The notes under the pieces: generated by a model | Seen by the model: the letters and a program-made list of their open reading frames with translations, nothing else | Database searches by the model: none | What the model was told of the DNA's origin: nothing | DNA from: an uncultured Eubacteriales bacterium | Lineage (GTDB): Bacteria; Bacillota_A; Clostridia; Christensenellales; Aristaeellaceae | Direction: 5' to 3' | Length of the DNA stretch: 6,731 nucleotides | NCBI GenBank assembly: GCA_944333375.1 | Contig: CALVKX010000116.1 | Span: 1 to 6,731, forward strand | Shown here: one piece after another, positions 1-6,138 of the stretch | Position numbering within the stretch: the first letter of the stretch is position 1 | Layout of the letters: each line of letters starts with the position of its first letter | Position numbers and translations under genes: made by a program

Positions 1-142
1 CGAATCCAGCGACATGTGCGGTGGATTCGGAAGCCTTGCGCAGCAAGGTTTCCTTGCACGTTTCCCCGGCCGCGCCGTAGGCGCAGGGGAAACGTGTCCT
101 GGCGGAAAAGATCGCCGCAGGCGAGCTTTTTCGACACGCTGG
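1..142. repeat. Chain of hairpin-forming inverted repeats, no convincing gene
   Basis: Nearly every base can pair locally. Visible stems are 1-8 with 22-29; 34-39 with 43-48 (loop GCA); 57-67 with 86-96 (perfect 11 bp), enclosing 72-76 with 80-84 (loop GTA); and 103-116 with 120-133 (loop GCA, one A-G mismatch and one wobble). Three tips are C-GNA-G triloops, a class known to make unusually stable DNA mini-hairpins. The frames open here give Arg/Pro-rich or low-quality peptides without a start and ribosome site, so I do not call a gene, although the end of a rightward gene from outside the window cannot be excluded. It could be a structured RNA or untranslated region, or a cluster of REP-like intergenic repeats. 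The strand is unknown; the following terminator favours rightward transcription. Confidence 0.6.
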
Positions 143-175
143 GGCGGGGAGCCATGACGCTCCCCGCCGCTTTTT
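143..175 (+). terminator. Rho-independent terminator, rightward
   Basis: A perfect 10-bp GC-rich stem (143-152 with 159-168) and a 6-base loop are followed by GC and five T on the plus strand (171-175). The minus-strand reading has no T-run after the stem, so this is mainly a terminator for a transcript entering from the left, convergent with the GerMN operon. Its T-run overlaps the stop codon of the GerMN gene (174-176). The stem could still act as a 3' end stabiliser for the leftward mRNA. Confidence 0.75.
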
Positions 176-1727
176 AGCTGTCCGTCGGCAGAGGGTAGAA
201 CAGCCCACGCCAATAGATTTTGCCGGAAAAGCCATCGAACTGCGTACCGCTGCGGAAGAAGCACACGCTCTCCGCGCCCGTCCCCGCACAGAGGGTATTG
301 ACCATGGCGTAGGCGAGCAGGCGTTCCCGGGTTTCGTCCATGCCTGCCCCCACGTTTTCAAAGGAGGGGGCAAAATTGACCAGCATCGTCCCCTCCGAGA
401 GCGCCAGCCCGAGAATATCGGTGTCCTCAATCGCGCCCACGGGCATGACGGCGGATAGCCCCTGCAGGCTGTCGCTGGCCTGGGGGCCGCGCGCCAGCTC
501 GATGAGCAGCGTGCGCGGGCTTACGCGCTGGGTATAGGGCACGGGGCGGGTCACCCTGCGAAGGCTTTCGCCCGCCTCGTCTGCAAAAAAGAGGGTGCAG
601 TAGTCATAGAGCAGGGTGGAAAAATCCCCGCGAAGGAGGATGTTTTCCGTAAAGCTGATGGACACGTCCACGTCCTCCTCCAGCTGCAGCTCGGACACGG
701 GCGTATCGTTAATGGAGACGCGGATCCCGCTGACGTTGGGGAAAAACGTACACAGCGTGTAGCACAGGGAAGCCATGCTCTGGGCCCGGGTCAGACCGTA
801 GGCCTCGAGCATGTCGTCGAGGTTGTAGGCAAACTCCAGAGAGATCACGGAGCCGCCGGTGGATTCGGAATTGACCAGCTTGGGGTCGGCGGTGAGAAGG
901 TCGCCAAGCAGCGGAAGCGCGGGCGAATCGATCTGCGCGCCCGGGCCCTGCGCAAGCTCGCGCAGGATGGTTACTACCATGTTGGAAAAAACCTGATCGG
1001 CAAAGGAGATGGTCCTGACCTCGCTGACGACGCCGTCGGTGCCGCCCACGGGAAAGTAGAGCGTGACGTTGGAGGTGAGGGGTTTGAGGGAAGCGTCCGA
1101 TCCGCTGTCCACCCGGCGGGAGAGAAGCTGGTCATAGGCCGCGGAGATGTCCTGGGCCGAGGTTGCCGACAGCGCGCCCATGGGGAGCGTGTTGGCGATA
1201 TCCAGCCCGACGGGACGGTCCACCACCAGAAAATTGACCCATTCGATCCCGGGGAGCGTGGTCAGCGTGTTGGCGATGGACTGGCATGCCAGATAGAGCG
1301 CGTCGCGGCTGAGCTGGAGGGCGTTGGCCGCCAGGTTGACGGTCGCCACGTTGCGGCTGACCTCCACGGGGTTGACGCCGTAGAGCGACAGCCGGACGCT
1401 TCCGCCCACGGGGCTTGCCACGCCGTCGCCGGCATAGGCCAGAAGCGCCCGTGCGAGGCTCTCCGCGTCGGGGCGGGTGGGGGAAAAGGAGACCTCGCTC
1501 TCCACCGCCGTCAGGCTCATGCCGTCATGGCGGGGGAGGTAGAGCGTGGCGGGAGCCGTATACTCCAGAGAGGCGTCGCCGATCGGCGCCAGAAAGCTGA
1601 CCTCGGCGGGAGGAAGGGTTGCGGGGAGCTCGTCATCGGCCACGGGCAGTCCCACGGATGCGCAGGCGCTGAGCAAAGCGCAGGCGAGCGCCATGAGAGC
1701 AAGCAGCTTTGCGCGTTTTCTGACCAT
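174..1727 (-). CDS. Lipoprotein with three GerMN-like domains (LpqB/GerM-like)
   Basis: A predicted membrane-anchored lipoprotein of 517 residues. The N-terminus MVRKRAK, a hydrophobic stretch and the lipobox LSAC give lipidation at Cys22. Three repeats follow at about 61-172, 221-344 and 377-500. Each opens with a TLYLP, TLYFP or TLFFA strand. The second and third carry the GerMN-type L-x-E-L-A-x-G-P segment; in the first it is degenerate. GerMN domains occur in Bacillus spore germination protein GerM and in actinobacterial LpqB, which works with the MtrB kinase. I chose the third in-frame ATG (1727) because GGGAGGG lies 6 bases before it. The ATG at 1745 would overlap the kinase stop as ATGA but has no spaced ribosome site. 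It is last in an operon with a regulator and a kinase, 14 bases after the kinase. Inference: an extracytoplasmic modulator of that kinase or an envelope/sporulation factor. No catalytic motif is visible. Confidence 0.85.
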   Translation of the reverse strand: MVRKRAKLLALMALACALLSACASVGLPVADDELPATLPPAEVSFLAPIGDASLEYTAPATLYLPRHDGMSLTAVESEVSFSPTRPDAESLARALLAYAGDGVASPVGGSVRLSLYGVNPVEVSRNVATVNLAANALQLSRDALYLACQSIANTLTTLPGIEWVNFLVVDRPVGLDIANTLPMGALSATSAQDISAAYDQLLSRRVDSGSDASLKPLTSNVTLYFPVGGTDGVVSEVRTISFADQVFSNMVVTILRELAQGPGAQIDSPALPLLGDLLTADPKLVNSESTGGSVISLEFAYNLDDMLEAYGLTRAQSMASLCYTLCTFFPNVSGIRVSINDTPVSELQLEEDVDVSISFTENILLRGDFSTLLYDYCTLFFADEAGESLRRVTRPVPYTQRVSPRTLLIELARGPQASDSLQGLSAVMPVGAIEDTDILGLALSEGTMLVNFAPSFENVGAGMDETRERLLAYAMVNTLCAGTGAESVCFFRSGTQFDGFSGKIYWRGLFYPLPTDS

Positions 1728-1733
1728 CGGCAT

Positions 1734-1740
1734 CCCTCCC
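1734..1740 (-). promoter_or_regulatory. Ribosome binding site that decides the GerMN start
   Basis: On the minus strand these bases read GGGAGGG, with 6 bases to the ATG at 1727. The ATG at 1733 directly abuts this site and the ATG at 1745 lies upstream of it, so neither has usable spacing. Confidence 0.7.
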
Positions 1741-1741
1741 G

Positions 1742-3205
1742 TCATCCCTGATGAATGGGCAATTCCACCGTAAAGGTGGCGCCGTTGCCCTCTTCGCTGT
1801 CCACCGACACCGTGCCGCCGTGCATGAGCACCATCTGATGCACGATGCTCAGCCCAAGGCCCGTGCCGCCCGTTTCGCGGCTGCGGGCCTTGTCCACGCG
1901 GTAGAAGCGGTCAAAGATATGCGACTGATCCTCCTTGGGAATCCCGGGGCCGTTGTCCGAGACGGTCAGGATGGCGTCCCGCCCGGAGCGGATCAGCCGC
2001 ACCCGGATCACGCCGCCCTCCTGGGTATACTTGCTGGCGTTTTCCATCAGGTTGTAGACCACCTGCGAGAGCTTGGCGCAGTCGGCGTACATGTCGCAGC
2101 GGTCGGCAAGCTGCAGCTTGAGCTCCTGATGGCGCTTTTCCATCACCAGGCTCAGCCGGTGCGCCGTGTCGGTGACCACCTGAGCCAGGCTGAAGGTGGT
2201 GCGGTTGAGGCGCATGGTCTTGGAATCCATGCTCACCAGCGTGAGCAGGTCGCCGATGATGAGGTTGAGGCGGTCGATCTCCTTGTTGATATCGGTCAGA
2301 AACTCGGTGCGCATCCCGGCGTCCATGTCGGGCTGATAGATGATGCTCTCCAGGAGGATCTTCATCGTCGCCAGCGGGGTCTTGAGCTCGTGGCTGGCGT
2401 TGGAGACGAACTGGTTGCGGCTCTTGTCGAGCATCTCCAGCTTTTCGGACATGGTGTTGAAGGTTTCCGAAAGGCGGCGCAGCTCGCCGCTGCCCTTGAC
2501 GGGCACGCGCACGGACAGGTCGCCCCGCCCCATGCGCTGGATGCTGCGCGTCAGGGAGACAATGGGCCGGGTGATGATGCGCGAAAACACCAGCGCGATG
2601 ACCATGGCGGCGCCGGCGGCGATGAGAAAATAGAGAATCATCTTGTCCTGCAGGGTAAAGAGCCTTTGCATGGTGCCCTGCATGGGGGAGGTGAGCAACA
2701 GCACGCCGATGGTCTGGCCGTTGTGGGTCAGCGCCGCGGTGGCATGCGCCACCCACTCAACCCCCTGGTCGAAGGGGCGAAGAAGCCCGAATACATCCAG
2801 CGTGGCGTCCTCGTCCTCGAGCTGGTGAACGCCGTAGTCCTCGGTCTTTCCAAGCGAGAGAATACTGGAAACCTCCGGAAGCTCCATGCGCGAACCGTTG
2901 AGCTCGTTGGCGCTGTCGGCCTGCACCTTGCCGCTCATGTCCAGCACCATCAGCCTCGCGTCCAGCTCGCTGGACGCCGTATTCAGCCGCGTCTGAAGGG
3001 CCTCCATCTGCGCCGTGAGGTAGAGCGAGGAAATCTCCCGCGCCAGGTGACCGACGTTGGCGCGGTCCTGCTGCTTGCGGTCGTCGAACAAATAATCGCC
3101 CACCAGCCCAATGAGCGAGGTGGCTACCGCATAGTAGCTCACCCCCACAATGAGCAGGAAGGCGAAAAGAATTTTCCAGCGGATGGAAGTGAACGGCGTG
3201 TTAAT
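1742..3205 (-). CDS. Membrane sensor histidine kinase (PhoR/WalK-like), non-canonical start
   Basis: A sensor kinase expected to autophosphorylate and pass phosphate to the regulator encoded just upstream. Counting from the ATT at 3205 it has 487 residues: a membrane segment at about 12-32, an extracytoplasmic sensor region at about 33-188, a second membrane segment at about 189-210, a HAMP linker to about 262, a HisKA domain with phospho-His in SNASHELKTPLA (His272), and an ATPase domain with N-box NLMEN (385-389), G1 box DNGPG (417-421), F-box FDRFYR and G2 box GGTGLGL (446-452). All catalytic motifs are intact. Unlike WalK there is no cytoplasmic PAS domain before HisKA. The start is uncertain: no ATG, GTG or TTG lies at the junction with the regulator. 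AAGGA (3205-3209) sits 5 bases before an ACG at 3199. Alternatives are ATT 3205, GTG 3286 or TTG 3277 (long overlaps), or GTG 3148, which would cut the first membrane segment. Confidence 0.9.
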   Translation of the reverse strand: MNTPFTSIRWKILFAFLLIVGVSYYAVATSLIGLVGDYLFDDRKQQDRANVGHLAREISSLYLTAQMEALQTRLNTASSELDARLMVLDMSGKVQADSANELNGSRMELPEVSSILSLGKTEDYGVHQLEDEDATLDVFGLLRPFDQGVEWVAHATAALTHNGQTIGVLLLTSPMQGTMQRLFTLQDKMILYFLIAAGAAMVIALVFSRIITRPIVSLTRSIQRMGRGDLSVRVPVKGSGELRRLSETFNTMSEKLEMLDKSRNQFVSNASHELKTPLATMKILLESIIYQPDMDAGMRTEFLTDINKEIDRLNLIIGDLLTLVSMDSKTMRLNRTTFSLAQVVTDTAHRLSLVMEKRHQELKLQLADRCDMYADCAKLSQVVYNLMENASKYTQEGGVIRVRLIRSGRDAILTVSDNGPGIPKEDQSHIFDRFYRVDKARSRETGGTGLGLSIVHQMVLMHGGTVSVDSEEGNGATFTVELPIHQG

Positions 3206-3893
3206 CCTTGTCGGTGAAATAGTAGCCCACTCCCCACTTGGTGAAGATGAATTCCGGCTGGGCGGGGTTGCGCTCAATCTTTTCACGCAGCCTTCGGATA
3301 TGCACGTCCACCGTGCGCGCATCGCCGGTGTAATCGTATTTCCAGACGGTTTCCAGCAGCGCCTCGCGGCTGAAAACCTTTCCGCGGTTGTTGACGAACA
3401 CCTGAAGGAGATCAAATTCCTTGGCGGTCAGCCGCACTTCCTTGCCGCCGAGCATCACGGAACGGTTGATGGCGTTGATCTCCATGTCGTGCACGCGGAC
3501 GATCTTGCGCGCCTCGTTTTGCACGCTGCCCGACGCGCGGCGCATGATGGTCTTGATGCGCGCCTTGACCTCCAGAATGTTGAAGGGCTTGGTCATGTAA
3601 TCGTCCGCGCCGTACTCCAGCCCCAGAATCTTGTCGATCTGCTCCCCCTTGGCGGTGAGCATGATGATGGGCACGTTGCTGTGCTCGCGGATGCGCTGGC
3701 ATACCGTGATGCCGTCAATCTTGGGCAGCATTACGTCCAGAAGGATAAAATCAAAGTGGCCCGAGAAGAACTTGGTCAGCGCTTCCTCGCCGTCGGCGGC
3801 GGAATCGGTCTCAAAACCCTCCTGCTCGAGGGTGTATTTCAAACCTTTTACAATAAGAGGCTCGTCATCCACCAAAAGAATCCGCTTGGCCAT
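3201..3893 (-). CDS. OmpR/PhoB-family response regulator (PhoP/WalR-like)
   Basis: A DNA-binding response regulator of 230 residues, the usual family length. The receiver domain (about 1-120) shows the acidic pair DDE at 9-11, phospho-acceptor Asp53 in LLDVMLP, the switch Thr80 in MLTAKG and Lys102 in MTKPF. The winged-helix effector (about 130-228) has the typical RLTAKEFDLL, TVDVHIRRLREKI and GVGYYF segments. The start at ATG 3893 is set by AAGGA 8 bases upstream and by the protein beginning MAKRILLVDD; an upstream in-frame ATG at 3950 would add a poorly conserved 19-residue leader. First gene of the leftward operon, behind a sigma-A-type promoter at 3962-3990. Its stop overlaps the start region of its presumed kinase partner. 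The receiver resembles PhoP and WalR of Firmicutes, but I cannot assign an orthologue. Confidence 0.95.
   Translation of the reverse strand: MAKRILLVDDEPLIVKGLKYTLEQEGFETDSAADGEEALTKFFSGHFDFILLDVMLPKIDGITVCQRIREHSNVPIIMLTAKGEQIDKILGLEYGADDYMTKPFNILEVKARIKTIMRRASGSVQNEARKIVRVHDMEINAINRSVMLGGKEVRLTAKEFDLLQVFVNNRGKVFSREALLETVWKYDYTGDARTVDVHIRRLREKIERNPAQPEFIFTKWGVGYYFTDKD
3205..3209 (-). promoter_or_regulatory. Shine-Dalgarno AAGGA at the regulator/kinase junction
   Basis: On the minus strand AAGGA lies inside the last codons of the response regulator and directly precedes its TAA. It is 5 bases upstream of an in-frame ACG of the kinase. It points to kinase initiation at or next to the regulator stop, probably by translational coupling, even though no standard start codon is present. 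Confidence 0.45.
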
Positions 3894-3956
3894 TGCCTTC
3901 TTCCTTTCCACAGATGTGCTATCCGCATGCCAAAAGGCAGTAAAAATCAAAGGATG

Positions 3957-3969
3957 TTTACATTGTAAA
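3957..3969. promoter_or_regulatory. Candidate operator palindrome over the -10 box
   Basis: TTTACA-T-TGTAAA is a perfect palindrome with 6-bp arms and a 1-bp centre, and it fully covers the -10 box of the leftward promoter. A bound protein would block the promoter. The half-site TGTAAA fits the known WalR half-site consensus, but WalR sites are direct repeats and this one is inverted, so the binding protein is unknown. Confidence 0.4.
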
Positions 3970-3990
3970 GCCAGTTATGAAAAAAATCAA
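3962..3990 (-). promoter_or_regulatory. Sigma-A-type promoter for the leftward operon
   Basis: On the minus strand a -35 box TTGATT (3985-3990), a 17-base spacer and a -10 box TACAAT (3962-3967). Each box is close to consensus and the spacer is ideal. The expected start is near 3955, giving a leader of about 60 bases before ATG 3893. An AT-rich stretch upstream could serve as an UP element. Confidence 0.65.
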
Positions 3991-4049
3991 GAGCCATTGA
4001 AACAAAATCTTCATATTTCGCCCGAAAAATTTGATATTCTTTAAGAAAA
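3980..4049. other. Phased A-tracts, probable intrinsic bend in the divergent control region
   Basis: A-rich runs centred near 3983 (A7), 4005 (A4), 4027 (A5) and 4047 (A4) recur every 20-23 bases, about two helical turns, in a clearly AT-rich patch between GC-rich genes. In-phase A-tracts are known to curve DNA. The patch also contains two short palindromes, TTTCG-CC-CGAAA (4016-4027) and TTCTT-T-AAGAA (4037-4047), that could be binding sites. Function is inferred. Confidence 0.35.
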
Positions 4050-4071
4050 GGACGGCGGCGGAGGCGGACGC

Positions 4072-4100
4072 TTGCCAGAGAAAACGGGTGCGGCTATAAT
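4072..4100 (+). promoter_or_regulatory. Strong sigma-A-type promoter for the rightward two-component operon
   Basis: The -35 box TTGCCA (4072-4077), a 17-base spacer and a perfect -10 box TATAAT (4095-4100). Transcription is expected to start near 4107, so the leader would be only about 16 bases and begin at the ribosome site AAGGGAGGG (4107-4115), which ends 7 bases before ATG 4123. Confidence 0.75.
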
Positions 4101-4122
4101 GTTGCCAAGGGAGGGATGCGGC

Positions 4123-4794
4123 ATGCGGGTACTCATCGCCGAGGACGACCGGCGCGTTGCCGCGCTTTTGAAAAACCGGCTCAAAAGCGATCATATCTCC
4201 GCCGATGTCTGCCATGACGGGCAGGAGGCGCTGGAGCTGAGCGGGGTGGTTCGCTATGACGTGATCGTGCTGGATATCATGATGCCCAGGATGGACGGGC
4301 TGGAGGCCGTCAGGCGGATGCGGGAGAAGGGGAGAGAAACCCCGGTGCTGTTTCTGACCGCCCGGGACGCCGTGGAGGACAGGGTGGACGGGCTCAACGC
4401 CGGCGCGGACGACTACCTGGTCAAGCCCTTCGCCTACGAGGAGCTTCTGGCGCGGATCCACGTGCTGGCGCGCAGGCACAAGGCCACGGGGAACCTCTTT
4501 GCGCTGGAGGACCTCACCCTGGACGCGAGCCGGCACACGGCGATGCGCGGAGGCGTGGAGCTGCGTCTGACCAGCCGGGAGTACGCCATTTTGGAATACC
4601 TCATCCGCAACGCGGGCGTGGTGCTCTCCCGCGACCGCATTTTGGAAAACGTGTGGAACATGGACTATGAGGGCGTGTCCAACATGGTTGACGTCTACAT
4701 TCGCAGCCTGCGCAAAAAGGTGGACGATCCCTTTGAAAAGAAGCTGATTCATACGGTGCGCGGCGTGGGATATGTGCTGCGCGCGCAGGAGTGA
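4123..4794 (+). CDS. OmpR/PhoB-family response regulator (ArlR/CusR-like)
   Basis: A DNA-binding response regulator of 223 residues. The receiver domain shows EDD at 7-9, phospho-acceptor Asp51 in VLDIMMP, Thr79 in FLTARD and Lys101 in LVKPF. The winged-helix domain (about 125-221) carries RLTSREYAIL, NMVDVYIRSLRKKV and the terminal VRGVGYVLR. ATG 4123 is chosen because GGGAGG lies 8 bases upstream and the protein then begins MRVLIAEDD. In-frame starts at 4072 and 4099 fall inside the promoter boxes. It is the first gene of a rightward operon; the kinase follows after 10 bases. The receiver and wing resemble ArlR, CusR and related regulators, which commonly pair with a short two-membrane-segment kinase like the one that follows. 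The regulon is unknown, but a likely target is the PepSY gene at 6223. Confidence 0.95.
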   Translation: MRVLIAEDDRRVAALLKNRLKSDHISADVCHDGQEALELSGVVRYDVIVLDIMMPRMDGLEAVRRMREKGRETPVLFLTARDAVEDRVDGLNAGADDYLVKPFAYEELLARIHVLARRHKATGNLFALEDLTLDASRHTAMRGGVELRLTSREYAILEYLIRNAGVVLSRDRILENVWNMDYEGVSNMVDVYIRSLRKKVDDPFEKKLIHTVRGVGYVLRAQE

Positions 4795-4804
4795 GGCGGG
4801 CGTC

Positions 4805-6130
4805 ATGGGCATCAAGCTGAAAATGACGGTATGGTACACCCTGCTGGCGCTGCTGACCGCGGGGCTGATGGGCGCTCTGTTGTTTTACGCTGCTCAGCGC
4901 AGCGCCCTGAGGTACTACAGCGACACGCTGGAGGCGGCCAGCGCGCTGGCCCGCTCCCAACTGGAATACGAAAGCGGGAATCTGGAGATCGACGATGATC
5001 TGGACGACATTCCCGATGTCCACATTGCGCTGTACACCGGTAGCGGGACGCTCATCTACGGCCGCACGCGCGTGGAGCTGCCCTTTGCGCAGGACCAGGT
5101 CCGCCGTACCACCTCCGGCGGGCTGGACTGGTATGTGCTGGACACGCGGCTGACCTTTGACAGCCGAAGCGCCGTCTGGGTGCGGTGCGTCAAGGCGGCG
5201 GACTCCGAGGCGGCGGCCTATACGCCGGTGTTCAGGGCGGCGCTGATCCTGCTGCCCCTGATGATCGGGCTGACCGCTCTGGGCGGCTTTCTCATCGCCC
5301 GCGGCGCGTTTCGGCCGGTGGACCAAATGGCGGCCACCGCGGGGGCCATCCTCAGCGGGGGCGATCTGGGGCGCCGCGTGGGACTGAGCGAAGGGGCGGA
5401 CGAGCTCAGCCGCCTTTCCAAAACGCTGGACGACATGCTGGAGCGCCTGGACGAGTCGTTCCAAAGGGAGCGCCGCTTTACCTCCGACGCGGCGCATGAG
5501 CTGCGCACGCCGCTCAACGCCGTCCGCCTGCTCTCTCAGGCGGCGATCGACGAGCCGGACCCTGCGCGCCGCACGTCGCTACTGGCGGAGATCATGGAGC
5601 GGACCGACGGCCTGAGCCAGCTCGTGGCCCAGCTTCTGGCGCTTTCACGCATGGACGCGGGACGGATGAAAGTGACGCGGGAGGACGTGGACGCCTCCCG
5701 CCTGATGCGGGAGGTGACGGAGGAGCTGGAGCCCGTGGCGCAGGATGCGGACATTGCGCTCCTGGCGGATGTGGCCGCGGACGTGCGGCTCGAGGCCGAC
5801 GCCTCGCTGCTTACGCGCCTGGCGGTGAATCTCCTGAGCAACGCCATCCGCTATGGGCGGCCCGGAGGGCATGCGTGGCTGGTTTTGCGCCGTGCCGGAG
5901 ACGAGGTGCTCCTGAGCGTGCGCGACGACGGCGCGGGCATGACGCAGCAGGAGCAAAGCCGCATGTGGGACCGTTTCTGGCGCGCGGACAGCTCGCGCCA
6001 CTCCGAGGGGACAGGGCTGGGGCTTTCGATCGCCAAATGGATCATCGACCAGCACGGCGGCCGCGCCGAGGTCCGCAGCGCGCCGGGCGAGGGAACCGAG
6101 GTCCGGGTGTTTTTCCCCGCGAAAAAATAA
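4805..6130 (+). CDS. Membrane sensor histidine kinase (ArlS/CusS-like)
   Basis: A sensor kinase of 441 residues, partner of the preceding regulator. Order of parts: membrane segment at about 8-30, an extracytoplasmic sensor of only about 110 residues, second membrane segment at about 142-165, HAMP at about 166-220, HisKA with phospho-His231 in DAAHELRTPLNA, then the ATPase domain with N-box NLLSN (342-346), G1 box DDGAG (374-378), F-box MWDRFWRAD and G2 box GTGLGL (402-407). The catalytic motifs are intact. The sensor carries an acidic run EIDDDLDDIPD (61-71) that could bind cations or cationic peptides; this is inference. ATG 4805 is preferred because the first membrane segment follows at once and GAGG lies about 7 bases upstream; the ATG at 4772 would overlap the regulator and add an unlikely leader. 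No strong terminator follows. Confidence 0.95.
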   Translation: MGIKLKMTVWYTLLALLTAGLMGALLFYAAQRSALRYYSDTLEAASALARSQLEYESGNLEIDDDLDDIPDVHIALYTGSGTLIYGRTRVELPFAQDQVRRTTSGGLDWYVLDTRLTFDSRSAVWVRCVKAADSEAAAYTPVFRAALILLPLMIGLTALGGFLIARGAFRPVDQMAATAGAILSGGDLGRRVGLSEGADELSRLSKTLDDMLERLDESFQRERRFTSDAAHELRTPLNAVRLLSQAAIDEPDPARRTSLLAEIMERTDGLSQLVAQLLALSRMDAGRMKVTREDVDASRLMREVTEELEPVAQDADIALLADVAADVRLEADASLLTRLAVNLLSNAIRYGRPGGHAWLVLRRAGDEVLLSVRDDGAGMTQQEQSRMWDRFWRADSSRHSEGTGLGLSIAKWIIDQHGGRAEVRSAPGEGTEVRVFFPAKK

Positions 6131-6138
6131 TTTTGCTT

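Noticed and set aside
2..157. Open plus-strand frames across the left edge as the end of a gene
   Set aside because: Frames 1 and 2 stay open to 177 and 157 but give Arg/Pro-rich or repeat-derived peptides that follow the inverted repeats; a gene end cannot be excluded but is not supported.
1751..3217. A 488-codon open frame on the plus strand opposite the first histidine kinase
   Set aside because: It mirrors a kinase with all catalytic motifs, is rich in His, Ala and Gly as expected for the antisense of GC-rich codons, and shows no domain.
3909..3939. Small hairpins in the leader of the first regulator (TGCC-AAAA-GGCA at 3928-3939, CACA-GA-TGTG at 3909-3918)
   Set aside because: Stems of only 4 bp are expected by chance and do not cover the ribosome site.
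3150..3968. A 272-codon plus-strand open frame opposite the first response regulator
   Set aside because: Antisense shadow of a well-supported gene; no family resemblance.
4072..4122. Upstream TTG or ATG starts for the second response regulator
   Set aside because: They lie within the -35 and -10 boxes, would precede the predicted transcript start, and add residues not typical of the receiver domain.
3958..4839. A 293-codon minus-strand open frame opposite the second response regulator
   Set aside because: It runs antisense to a clear regulator and through both promoters; its composition is that of a shadow frame.
4601..5497. A 298-codon minus-strand open frame opposite the second operon
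   Set aside because: Arg, Gln and Pro-rich antisense reading of regulator and kinase; no motif.
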